A stretch of 64,000 bases of DNA. Source: Halictus rubicundus. Taxonomy: Eukaryota; Arthropoda; Insecta; Hymenoptera; Halictidae. Under the pieces are notes generated by a model that was not told the origin of the DNA, searched no databases, and saw nothing but the letters and a program-made list of their open reading frames with translations. Position 1 is the first letter of the stretch. Each line of letters opens with the position of its first letter. Made by a program: the position numbers and the translations under genes. Below, piece by piece: positions 40,932 to 54,055 of the stretch. The DNA lies in assembly GCF_050948215.1 (NCBI RefSeq), contig NW_027488717.1:124001-188000 (forward strand), written 5' to 3'.

Positions 40932-43215
40932 TATCCTATCCTATCCTCTATCCTATCCTATCCTCTATCCTATCCTCTATCCTATCCTCTATCCAATCCT
41001 ATCCTCTATCCAATCCTATCCTCTATCCTATCCTATCCTCAATCCTATCCTATCCTATCCTCTATCCTATCCTATCCTATCCTCTATCCTATCCTATCCT
41101 ATCCTCTATCAGATCCTCTAACCTATCCTATCATCTATACTATCCTCTATCGTATCCTATCCTATCCTCTATCCTATCCTATCCTCTATCCGATCCTCTA
41201 TCCTATCCTATCCCCTATCCTATCCTATCCTCTATCCTATCCTCTATCCTATCCTCTATCCTATCCTCTATCCTATCCTCTATAATATCGTTTACTCTAT
41301 CATATCCTATCCTCTATCCTATAATATCATCTATCCTATTCTATCCTCTATCCTATCCTATCCTCTATCCCATCCTGTCCTCTATCCTATCCTATCCTCT
41401 ATCCTATCCTCTATCCTATCCTCTATCCTATCCTCTATCCTATCCTCGATCCTATCCTATCCTATCCTCTATCCTATCCTATCGTCTATCCTATCCTATC
41501 CTCTATCCTATCCTATCCTCTATCCTATCCTATCCTCTATCCTATCCTATCCTCTATCCAATCCTATCCTCTATCCTATCCTATCCTCTATCCTATCCTA
41601 TCCTATCCTCTATCCTATCCTATCCTATCCTCTATCCTATCCTATCCTATCCTCTATCAGATCCTCTAACCTATCCTATCATCTATACTATCCTCTATCG
41701 TATCCTATCCTATCCTCTATCCTATCCTATCCTCTATCCGATCCTCTATCCTATCCTATCCCCTATCCTATCCTATCCTCTATCCTATCCTCTATCCTAT
41801 CCTCTATCCTATCCTCTATCCTATCCTCTATAATATCGTTTACTCTATCATATCCTATCCTCTATCCTATAATATCATCTATCCTATTCTATCCTCTATC
41901 CTATCCTATCCTCTATCCCATCCTGTCCTCTATCCTATCCTATCCTCTATCCTATCCTCTATCCTATCCTCTATCCTATCCTCTATCCTATCCTCGATCC
42001 TATCCTATCCTATCCTCTATCCTATCCTATCCTCTATCCTATCCTATCCTCTATCCTATCCTATCCTCTATCCTATCCTATCCTCTATCCTATCCTATCC
42101 TCTATCCTATCCTATCCTCTATCCTATCCTCTATCCTATCCTCTATCCAATCCTATCCTCTATCCTATCCTATCCTCTATCCTATCCTATCCTATCCTCC
42201 ATGAGATCCTCTAACCTATCCTATCATCTATACTATCCTCTATCGTATCCTATCCTATCCTCTATCAGATCCTCTATCCTATCCTATCCCCTATCCTATC
42301 CTATCCTCTATCCTATCCTCTATCCTATCCTCTATCCTATCCTCTATCCAATCCTATCCTTTATCCTATCCTATCCTCTATCCTATCCTATCCTATCCTC
42401 CATCAGATCCTCTAACCTATCCTATCATCTATACTATCCTCTATCGTATCCTATCCTATCCTCTATCCGATCCTCGATCCTATCCTATCCCCAATCCTAT
42501 CCTATCCTCTATCCTATCCTCTATCCTATCCTCTATCCTATCCTCTATCCTATCCTCTATCCTATCCTCGATCCTATCCTATCCTCTATCCTATCCTCCA
42601 TAATATCGTTTACTCTATCAGATCCTATCCTCTATCCTATAATATCATCTATCCTATTCTATCCTCTATCCTATCCTCTATCATATCCAATCCTCTATCC
42701 TATCCTATCCTCTATCCTATCCTATCCTCTATCCTATCCTATCCTCTATCCTATCCTATCCTATCCTCTATCCTATCCTATCCTATCCTCTATCCTATCC
42801 TATCCTCTATCAGATCCTCTAACCTATCCTATCATCTATACTATCATCTATCGTATCCTATCCTATCCTCTATCCTATCCTATCCTCTATCCTATCCTAT
42901 CCTCTATCCTATCCTATCCTCTATCCTATCCTATCCTCTATCCCATCCTATCCTCTATCCCATCTTATCCTCTATCCTATCCTATCCTCTATCCTATCCT
43001 ATCCTCTATCCTATCCTATCCTCTATCCTATCCCCTCCTCTATCCTATCCTATCCTCTATCCTATCCTATACTCTATCCTCTATCCTATCCTACCCTCTT
43101 TCCTATCCTATCCTCTATCCTATCCTATCCTCTTTCCTATCCTATCCTCTATCCTATCCTATCCTCTATCCTATCCTATCCTCTATCCTATCCTCTACCC
43201 TATCCTATCCTCTAT

Positions 43216-46200
43216 AATATCGTTTACTCTATCATATCCTATCCTCTATCCTATAATATCATCTATCCTATTCTATCCTCTATCCTATCCTCTATCATAT
43301 CCAATCCTCTATCCTATCCTATCCTCGATCCTATCCTATCCTCTATCCTATCCTCTACGCTATCCTATCCTCTATAATATCGTTTACTCTATCATATCCT
43401 ATCCTCTATCCTATATTATCATCTATCCTATTCTATCCTCTATCCTATCCTCTATCATATCCAATCCTCTATCCTATCCTATCCTCTATCCTATTCTATC
43501 CTCTATCCTATCCTATCCTCTATCCTATCCTATCCTCTATCCTATCCTATCCTCTATCCTATCCTCTCCTCTATCCTATCCTACCCTCTTTCCTATCCTA
43601 TCCTCTATCCTATCCTATCCTCTATCCTATCCTATCCTCTATCCGATCCTCTATCCTATCCTATCCTCTATCCTATCCTATCCTCTATCCGATCCTCTAT
43701 CCTATCCTATCCTCTATTATATCCTATCCTCTATCCTATCCTATCCTCTATCCTATCCTATCCTATCCTCTATCCTATCCTCTACCCTATCCTATCCTCT
43801 ATAATATCGTTTACTCTATCCTAACCTATCCTCTATCCTAACCTATCCTCTATCCTATCCTATCCTCTATTCTATCCTATCCTCTATCCTATCCTATCCT
43901 CTATCCTATCCTATCCTCCATCCTCTATCATATCCAATCCTCTATCCTATCCTATCCTCTATCCTATCCTATCCTCTATCCTATCCTATCCTCTATCCTA
44001 TCCTATCCTATCCTCTATCCTATCCTATCCTCTATCAGATCCTCTAACCTATCCTATCATCTATACTATCCTCTATCGTATCCTATCCTATCCTCTATCC
44101 TATCCTATCCTCTATTATATCCTATCCTCTATCCTATCCTATCCTCTATCCTATCCTATCCTCTATTATATCCTATCCTCTATCCCATCCTATCCTCTAT
44201 CCCATCTTATCCTCTATCCTATCCTATCCTCTATCCTATCCTATCCTCTATCCTATCCTATCCTCTATCCTATCCCCTCCTCTATCCTATCCTATCCTCT
44301 ATCCTATCCTATACTCTATCCACTATCCTATCCTACCCTCTTTCCTATCCTATCCTCTATCCTATCCTATCCTCTATCCTATCCTACCCTCTATCCTATC
44401 CTGTCTTCTATCCTCTATCCTATCCTCTATCCTATCCTATCCTCTATCCTATCCTCTTTAATATCGTTTACTCTATCATATCCTATCCTCTATCCTGTAA
44501 TATCATCTATCCTATTCTATCCTCTATCCTATCCTCTATCATATCCAATCCTCTATCGTATCCTCAATCCTATCCTCTATCATATCCAATCAACTATCGT
44601 ATACTCTATCCTATCCTATCCTCTATCCTATCCTCTATCCTATCCTATCCTCTATCCTATCCTCTTTAATATCGTTTACTCTATCATATCCTATCCTCTA
44701 TCCTATCCTATCCTCTATTATATCCTATCCTCTATCCTATCGTATCCTCTATCCTATCCTCTACCCTATCCTATCCTCTATAATATCGTTTACTCTATCA
44801 TATCCTATCCTCTATCATATAATATCATCTATCCTATTCTATCCTCTATCCTATCCTCTATCATATCCAATCCTCTATCCTATCCTATCCTCCATCCTAT
44901 CCTATCCTCTATCCTATCCTCTCCTCTATCCTATCCTACCCTCTTTCCTATCCTATCCTCTATCCTATCCTATCCTCTATCCTATCCTATCCTCTTTCCG
45001 ATCCTCTATCCTATCCTATCCTCTATCCTATCCTATCCTCTTTCCGATCCTCTATCCTATCCTACCCTCTATTATATCCTATCCTCTATCCTATCCTATC
45101 CTCTATCCTATCCTATCCTCGATCCCATCCTATCCTCTATCCCATCCTATCCTCTATCCTAACCTATCCTCTATCCTATCCTATCCTCTATCCTATCCTA
45201 TCCTCTATCCTATCCTATCCTCTATCCTATCCTATCATCTATCCTATCCTATCCTCTATCCTATCCTATCCTCTATCCTATCCTATCCTCTATCCTATCC
45301 TACCCTCTTTCCTATCCTATCGTCTATCCTATCCTATCATCTATCCTATCCTACCCTCTATCCTATCCTATCTTCTATCCTCTATCCTATCCTCTATCCT
45401 ATCCTATCCTCTATCCTATCCTCTTTAATATCGTTTACTCTATCATATCCTATCCTCTATCCTATAATATCATCTATCCTATCCTATCATCTATCCTATC
45501 CTATCCTCTATCCTATCCTCTATCATATCCAATCCTCTATCCTATCCTATCCTCTATCCTATCCTATCCTCTATCCTATCCTATCCTCTATCCTATCCTA
45601 TCCTCTATCCTATCCTCTCCTCTATCCTATCCTACCCTCTTTCCTATCCTATCCTCTATCCTATCCTATCCTATCCTCTATCCTATCCTATCCTCTATCC
45701 TATCCTCTATCCTATCCTATCCTCTATCCTATCCTATCCTCTATCCTATCCTATCCTCTATCCTATCCTCTCCTCTATCCTATCTTACCCTCTTTCCTAT
45801 CCTATCCTCTATCCTATCCTATCCTCTATCCTATCCTATCCTCTATCCTATCCTATCCTCTATCCTATCCTATCCTCTATCCTATCCTATCCTCTATCCT
45901 ATCCTATCCTCTATCCTATCCTATCCTCTATCCTATCCTATCCTCTATCCTATCCTATCCTCTATCCTATCCTATCCTCTATCCTATCCTATCCTCTATC
46001 CTATCCTATCCTATCCTCTATCCTATCCTATCCTCTATCAGATCCTCTAACCTATCCTATCATCTATACTATCCTCTATCGTATCCTATCCTATCCTCTA
46101 TCCGATCCTCTATCCTATCCTATCCCCTATCCTATCCTATCCTCTATCCTATCCTCTATCCTATCCTCTATCCTATCCTCTATCCTATCCTCTATCCTAT

Positions 46201-46881
46201 CCTCGATCCTATCCTATCCTCTATCCTATCCTCTATAATATTGTTTACTCTATCACATCCTATCCTCTATCCTATAATATCATCTATCCTATTCTATCCT
46301 CTATCCTATCCTCTATCATATCCAATCCTCTATCCTATCCTATCCTCTATCCTATCCTATCCTCTATCCTATCCTATCCTCTATCCTATCCTATCCTCTA
46401 TCCTATCCTGTCCTCTATCCTATCCTACCCTCTTTCCTATCCTATCCTCTATCCTATCCTATCCTATCCTCTATCCTATCCTATCCTCTATCCTATCCTA
46501 TCCTCGATCCCATCCTATCCTCTATCCCATCCTATCCTCTATCCTAACCTATCCTCTATCCTATCCTATCCTCTATCCTATCCTATCCTCTATCCTATCC
46601 TATCCTTTATCCTATCCTATCCTCTATCCTCTATCCTATCCTATCCTCTATCCTATCCTATACTCTATCCTATCCTCTATCCTATCCTCTATCCAATCCT
46701 ATCCTCTATCCTATCCTATCCTCTATCCTATCCTATACTCTATCCTCTATCCTATCCTACCCTCTTTCCTATCCTATCCTCTATCCTATCCTATCCTCTT
46801 TCCTATCCTATCCTCTATCCTATCCTATCCTCTATCCTATCCTATCCTCTATCCTATCCTCTACCCTATCCTATCCTCTAT
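43216..46881. repeat. Higher-order unit U, copy 1 in duplicon copy 2
   Basis: The most complete U unit, at 3666 bp. Cassettes are 43216, 43376, 43803, 44460, 44668, 44782, 45427 and 46237. The following unit repeats all eight at offsets 3666, 3666, 3666, 3688, 3688, 3722, 3722 and 3637. The spacing 44668-44782 is 114 bp where other U units have 148 bp, a 34-bp deletion. Confidence 0.82.
44460..44875. repeat. Representative 208-bp cassette doublet of unit U
   Basis: TTTAATATCG-type cassettes at 44460 and 44668 are 208 bp apart. Identical spacing is found at 21413/21621, 25065/25273, 27936/28144, 48148/48356 and 60421/60629. Each pair encloses CAATCAACTATCGTATACTC, the only place where this variant occurs. 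At 56780/56942 the spacing is 162 bp because of a 46-bp deletion. Confidence 0.85.
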
Positions 46882-49800
46882 AATATCGTTTACTCTATCA
46901 TATCCTATCCTCTATCCTATAATATCATCTATCCTATTCTATCCTCTATCCTATCCTCTATCATATCCAATCCTCTATCCTATCCTATCCTCGATCCTAT
47001 CCTATCCTCTATCCTATCCTCTACGCTATCCTATCCTCTATAATATCGTTTACTCTATCATATCCTATCCTCTATCCTATATTATCATCTATCCTATTCT
47101 ATCCTCTATCCTATCCTCTATCATATCCAATCCTCTATCCTATCCTATCCTCTATCCTATTCTATCCTCTATCCTATCCTATCCTCTATCCTATCCTATC
47201 CTCTATCCTATCCTATCCTCTATCCTATCCTCTCCTCTATCCTATCCTACCCTCTTTCCTATCCTATCCTCTATCCTATCCTATCCTCTATCCTATCCTA
47301 TCCTCTATCCGATCCTCTATCCTATCCTATCCTCTATCCTATCCTATCCTCTATCCGATCCTCTATCCTATCCTATCCTCTATTATATCCTATCCTCTAT
47401 CCTATCCTATCCTCTATCCTATCCTATCCTATCCTCTATCCTATCCTCTACCCTATCCTATCCTCTATAATATCGTTTACTCTATCCTAACCTATCCTCT
47501 ATCCTAACCTATCCTCTATCCTATCCTATCCTCTATTCTATCCTATCCTCTATCCTATCCTATCCTCTATCCTATCCTATCCTCCATCCTCTATCATATC
47601 CAATCCTCTATCCTATCCTATCCTCTATCCTATCCTATCCTCTATCCTATCCTATCCTCTATCCTATCCTATCCTATCCTCTATCCTATCCTATCCTCTA
47701 TCAGATCCTCTAACCTATCCTATCATCTATACTATCCTCTATCGTATCCTATCCTATCCTCTATCGTATCCTATCCTATCCTCTATCCTATCCTATCCTC
47801 TATTATATCCTATCCTCTATCCTATCCTATCCTCTATCCTATCCTATCCTCTATCCTATCCTATCCTCTATCCCATCCTATCCTCTATCCCATCTTATCC
47901 TCTATCCTATCCTATCCTCTATCCTATCCTATCCTCTATCCTATCCTATCCTCTATCCTATCCCCTCCTCTATCCTATCCTATCCTCTATCCTATCCTAT
48001 ACTCTATCCACTATCCTATCCTACCCTCTTTCCTATCCTATCCTCTATCCTATCCTATCCTCTATCCTATCCTACCCTCTATCCTATCCTGTCTTCTATC
48101 CTCTATCCTATCCTCTATCCTATCCTATCCTCTATCCTATCCTCTTTAATATCGTTTACTCTATCATATCCTATCCTCTATCCTGTAATATCATCTATCC
48201 TATTCTATCCTCTATCCTATCCTCTATCATATCCAATCCTCTATCGTATCCTCAATCCTATCCTCTATCATATCCAATCAACTATCGTATACTCTATCCT
48301 ATCCTATCCTCTATCCTATCCTCTATCCTATCCTATCCTCTATCCTATCCTCTTTAATATCGTTTACTCTATCATATCCTATCCTCTATCCTATCCTATC
48401 CTCTATTATATCCTATCCTCTATCCTATCCTATCCTCTATCCTATCCTATCCTCTATCCTATCGTATCCTCTATCCTATCCTCTACCCTATCCTATCCTC
48501 TATAATATCGTTTACTCTATCATATCCTATCCTCTATCATATAATATCATCTATCCTATTCTATCCTCTATCCTATCCTCTATCATATCCAATCCTCTAT
48601 CCTATCCTATCCTCGATCCTATCCTATCCTCTATCCTATCCTCTCCTCTATCCTATCCTACCCTCTTTCCTATCCTATCCTCTATCCTATCCTATCCTCT
48701 ATCCTATCCTATCCTCTTTCCGATCCTCTATCCTATCCTATCCTCTATCCTATCCTATCCTCTTTCCGATCCTCTATCCTATCCTATCCTCTATTATATC
48801 CTATCCTCTATCCTATCCTATCCTCTATCCTATCCTATCCTCGATCCCATCCTATCCTCTATCCCATCCTATCCTCTATCCTAACCTATCCTCTATCCTA
48901 TCCTATCCTCTATCCTATCCTATCCTCTATCCTATCCTATCCTCTATCCTATCCTATCATCTATCCTATCCTATCCTCTATCCTATCCTATCCTCTATCC
49001 TATCCTATCCTCTATCCTATCCTACCCTCTTTCCTATCCTATCGTCTATCCTATCCTATCATCTATCCTATCCTACCCTCAATCCTATCCTATCTTCTAT
49101 CCTCTATCCTATCCTCTATCCTATCCTATCCTCTATCCTATCCTCTTTAATATCGTTTACTCTATCATATCCTATCCTCTATCCTATAATATCATCTATC
49201 CTATCCTATCATCTATCCTATCCTATCCTCTATCCTATCCTCTATCATATCCAATCCTCTATCCTATCCTATCCTCTATCCTATCCTATCCTCTATCCTA
49301 TCCTATCCTCTATCCTATCCTATCCTCTATCCTATCCTCTCCTCTATCCTATCCTACCCTCTTTCCTATCCTATCCTCTATCCTATCCTATCCTATCCTC
49401 TATCCTATCCTATCCTCTATCCTATCCTCTATCCTATCCTATCCTCTATCCTATCCTATCCTCTATCCTATCCTCTCCTCTATCCTATCTTACCCTCTTT
49501 CCTATCCTATCCTCTATCCTATCCTATCCTCTATCCTATCCTATCCTCTATCCTATCCTATCCTCTATCCTATCCTATCCTCTATCCTATCCTATCCTCT
49601 ATCCTATCCTATCCTCTATCCTATCCTATCCTCTATCCTATCCTATCCTATCCTCTATCCTATCCTATCCTCTATCAGATCCTCTAACCTATCCTATCAT
49701 CTATACTATCCTCTATCGTATCCTATCCTATCCTCTATCCGATCCTCTATCCTATCCTATCCCCTATCCTATCCTATCCTCTATCCTATCCTCTATCCTA

Positions 49801-50586
49801 TCCTCTATCCTATCCTCTATCCTATCCTCTATCCTATCCTCGATCCTATCCTATCCTCTATCCTATCCTCTATAATATTGTTTACTCTATCACATCCTAT
49901 CCTCTATCCTATAATATCATCTATCCTATTCTATCCTCTATCCTATCCTCTATCATATCCAATCCTCTATCCTATCCTATCCTCTATCCTATCCTATCCT
50001 CTATCCTATCCTATCCTCTATCCTATCCTATCCTCTATCCTATCCTGTCCTCTATCCTATCCTACCCTCTTTCCTATCCTATCCTCTATCCTATCCTATC
50101 CTATCCTCTATCCTATCCTATCCTCTATCCTATCCTATCCTCGATCCCATCCTATCCTCTATCCCATCCTATCCTCTATCCTAACCTATCCTCTATCCTA
50201 TCCTATCCTCTATCCTATCCTATCCTCTATCCTATCCTATCCTTTATCCTATCCTATCCTCTATCCTCTATCCTATCCTATCCTCTATCCTATCCTATAC
50301 TCTATCCTATCCTCTATCCTATCCTCTATCCAATCCTATCCTCTATCCTATCCTATCCTCTATCCTATCCTATCCTCTATCCTATCCTATCCTCTATCCG
50401 ATTCTCTATCCTATCCTATCCTCTATTATATCCTATCCTCTATCCTATCCTATCCTCTATCCTATCCTATCCTCGATCCCATCCTATCCTCTATCCCATC
50501 CTATCCTCTATCCCATCCTATCCTCTATCCTAACCTATCCTCTATCCTATCCTATCCTCTATCCTATCCTATCCTCAATCCTATCC
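46882..50586. repeat. Higher-order unit U, copy 2 in duplicon copy 2
   Basis: Cassettes 46882, 47042, 47469, 48148, 48356, 48504, 49149 and 49874 keep the full eight-cassette U order, unlike its partner at 23787. After cassette 49874 it stays homologous to copy 1 until the TCAATCC variant at about 50576, then continues into V-type sequence at about 50587. Confidence 0.82.
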
Positions 50587-53124
50587 TATCCTCTATCCTA
50601 TCCTATCCTCTATTATATCCTATCCTCTATCCTATCCTATCCTCTATCCTATCCTATCCTCTATCCTATCCTATCCTCTATCCTATCCTATCCTCTATCC
50701 TATCCTATCCTCTATCCTATCCTATCCTCTATCCTATCCTATCCTCTATCCTATCCTATCCTCTATCCTATCCTATCCTCTATCCTATCCTATCCTCTAT
50801 CCTATCCTATCCTCTATCCTATCCTATCCTCTATCCTATCCTCGACCCTATCCTATCCTCTATAATATCGTTTACTCTATCATATCCTATCCTCTATCCT
50901 ATAATATCATCTATCCTATTCTATCCTCTATCCTATCCTCTATCATATCCAATCCTCTATCCTATCCTATCCTCGATCCTATCCTATCCCTTATCCTATC
51001 CTCTACCCTATCCTATCCTCTATAATATCGTTTACTCTATCATATCCTATCCTCTATCCTATAATATCATCTATCCTATTCTATCCTCTATCCTATCCTC
51101 TATCCTATCTTATCCTCTATCCTATCCTATCCTCTATCCGATCCTCTATCCTATCCTATCCTGTATCCTATCCTATCCTCTCTCCGATCCTCTATCCTAT
51201 CCTATCCTCTATTATATCCTATCCTCTATCCTATCCTATCCTCTATCCTATCCTATCCTCTATCCTATCCTATCCTCTATCCTATCCTATCCTCGATCCC
51301 ATCCTATCCTCTATCCCATCCTATCCTCTATCCTAACCTATCCTCTATCCTATCCTATCCTCTATCCTATCCTATCCTCTATCCTATCCTATCCTCTATC
51401 CTATCCTATCCTCTATCCTCTATCCTATCCTATCCTCTATCCTATCCTATCCTCTATCCTATCCTATCCTCTATCCTATCCTATCCTCTATCCTATCCTC
51501 TATCCTATCCTCTATCCTATCCTCTATCCAATCCTATCCTCTATCCTATCCTATCCTCTATCCTATCCTATCATCTATCCTATCCTATCCTCTATCCTAT
51601 CCTATCCTATCCTCTATCCTATCCTATCCTCTATCAGATCCTCTAACCTATCCTATTATCTATACTATCCTCTATCGTATCCTATCCTATCCGCTATCCT
51701 ATCCTATCCTCTATTATATCCTATCCTCTATCCTATCCTATCCTCTATCCTATCCTATCCTCTATCCTATCCTCTACCCTATCCTATCCTCTATAATATC
51801 GTTTACTCTATCATATCCTATCCTCTATCCTATCCTATCCTTTATCCTATCCTATCCTCTATCCTCTATCCTATCCTATCCTCTATCCTATCCTATACTC
51901 TATCCTATCCTCTATCCTATCCTCTATCCAATCCTATCCTCTATCCTATCCTATCCTCTATCCTATCCTATCCTCTATCCTATCCTATCCTCTATCCGAT
52001 TCTCTATCCTATCCTATCCTCTATTATATCCTATCCTCTATCCTATCCTATCCTCTATCCTATCCAATCCTCTATCCTATCCTATCCTCGATCCCATCCT
52101 ATCCTCTATCCCATCCTATCCTCTATCCTAACCTATCCTCTATCCTATCCTATCCTCTATCCTATCCTATCCTCAATCCTATCCTATCCTCTATCCTATC
52201 CTATCCTCTATTATATCCTATCCTCTATCCTATCCTATCCTCTATCCTATCCTATCCTCTATCCTATCCTATCCTATCCTCTATCCTATCCTATCCTCTA
52301 TCCTATCCTATCCTCTATCCTATCCTATCCTCTATCCTATCCTCTACCCTATCCTATCCTCTATAATATCGTTTACTCTATCATATCCTATCCTCTATCC
52401 TATAATATCATCTATCCTATTCTATCCTCTATCCTATCCTCTATCATATCCAATCCTCTATCCTATCCTATCCTCGATCCTATCCTATCCCTTATCCTAT
52501 CCTCTACCCTATCCTATCCTCTATAATATCGTTTACTCTATCATATCCTATCCTCTATCCTAGAATATCATCTATCCTATTCTATCCTCTATCCTATCCT
52601 CTATCCTATCTTATCCTCTATCCTATCCTATCCTCTATCCGATCCTCTAACCTATCCTATCCTGTATCCTATCCTATCCTCTCTCCGATCCTCTATCCTA
52701 TCCTATCCTCTATTATATCCTATCCTCTATCCTATCCTATCCTCTATCCTATCCTATCCTCTATCCTATCCTATCCTCTATCCTATCCTATCCTCGATCC
52801 CATCCTATCCTCTATCCCATCCTATCCTCTATCCTAACCTATCCTCTATCCTATCCTATCCTCTATCCTATCCTATCCTCTATCCTATCCTATCCTCTAT
52901 CCTATCCTATCCTCTATCCTCTATCCTATCCTATCCTCTATCCTATCCTATCCTCTATCCTATCCTATCCTCTATCCTATCCTCTATCCTATCCTCTATC
53001 CTATCCTCTATCCTATCCTCTATCCAATCCTATCCTCTATCCTATCCTATCCTCTATCCTATCCTATCATCTATCCTATCCTATCCTCTATCCTATCCTA
53101 TCCTATCCTCTATCCTATCCTATC
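50587..53124. repeat. Mosaic of V-type pieces after duplicon copy 2
   Basis: Cassettes 50864, 51024, 51795, 52365 and 52525. The first part (to about 51825) follows 34.88-36.06 kb. About 51840-52525 then follows 11.55-12.26 kb, starting at a CCTTTATCC variant. From 52525 it follows 15.16-15.77 kb and 38.20-38.78 kb, with the CCGATCCTCTAACC variant. The pieces are joined without any foreign sequence. A private TAGAATATC is at about 52561. Confidence 0.68.
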
Positions 53125-53178
53125 CTCTATCCCATCCTGTCCTCTATCCTATCCTATCCTCTATCCTATCCTATCCTC

Positions 53179-53208
53179 TATCCTATCCTATCCTATCCTA
53201 TCCTATCC
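53179..53208. repeat. 5-mer tract (TATCC)6
   Basis: Third-block member, single copy because the W tandem is shortened here. Confidence 0.92.
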
Positions 53209-54013
53209 TCTATCCTATCCTATCCTCTATCCTATCCTATCCTCTATCCTATCCTATCCTCTATCCTATCCTATCCTCTATCAGATCCTCTAACCTATCC
53301 TATTATCTATACTATCCTCTATCGTATCCTATCCTATCCTCTATCCTATCCTATCCTCTATTATATCCTATCCTCTATCCTATCCTATCCTCTATCCTAC
53401 CCTATCCTCTATCCTATCCTATCCTCTATTCTATCCTCTACCCTATCCTATCCTCTATAATATCGTTTACTCTATCATATCCTATCCTCTATCCTATAAT
53501 ATCATCTATCCTATTCTATCCTCTATCCTATCCTCTATCATATCCAATCCTCTATCCTATCATATCCTCGATCCTATCCTATCCTCTATCCTATCCTCTA
53601 CCCTATCCTATCCTCTATAATATCGTTTACTCTATCATATCCTATCCCCTATCCTATAATATCATCTATCCTATTCTATCCTCTATCCTATCCTCTATCA
53701 TATCCAATCCTCTATCGTATCCTATCCTCTATCCTATCCTATCCTCTATCCTATCCTATCCTCTATCCTATCCTATCCTCTATCCTATCCTATCCTCTAT
53801 CCTATCCTCTCCTCTATCCGATACTCTATCCTATCCTATCCTCTATCCTATCCTATCCTCTATCCTATCCTATCCTCGATCCCATCCTATCCTCTATCCC
53901 ATCCTATCCTCTATCCTAACCTATCCTCTATCCTATCCTATCCTCTATCCTATCCTATCCTCTATCCTATCCTATCCTCTATCCTATCCTATCCTCTATC
54001 CTCTATCCTATCC

Positions 54014-54055
54014 TATCCTCTATCCTCTATCCTCTATCCTCTATCCTCTATCCTC
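54014..54055. repeat. 7-mer tract (TATCCTC)6
   Basis: Six units, one more than its relatives, in the shortened W block. Confidence 0.95.

Larger units (their letters stand above)
39160..43215. repeat. Higher-order block W, copy 2
   Basis: Cassettes 39160, 39619, 39791, 40228, 40388, 41284, 41832 and 42602 match block W copy 1 one for one (offsets 22989-23030). The internal duplication spacing is 631 bp here against 648 in copy 1, a 17-bp difference. The 7-mer tract at 40897 has the same five units as copy 1. Confidence 0.78.
31837..50586. repeat. Duplicon D, copy 2
   Basis: Partner of 8855-26637. The left junction falls in a truncated cassette at 31812 that runs through TATCCAATCC directly into A-unit sequence matching 8870. 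Shared rare variants include CATCAATCC (9021 and 32003) and TATGCTC (9100 and 32082). Differences from copy 1 are scattered single bases, for example TAGCC near 33144, CTGTATCC near 34347, ATCTCATCC near 38288, and CCTGTCCTC near 46408 where copy 1 has CCTGTACTC. Few private changes over 18 kb suggest a recent duplication or ongoing homogenisation. The exact identity was not computed. Confidence 0.9.
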
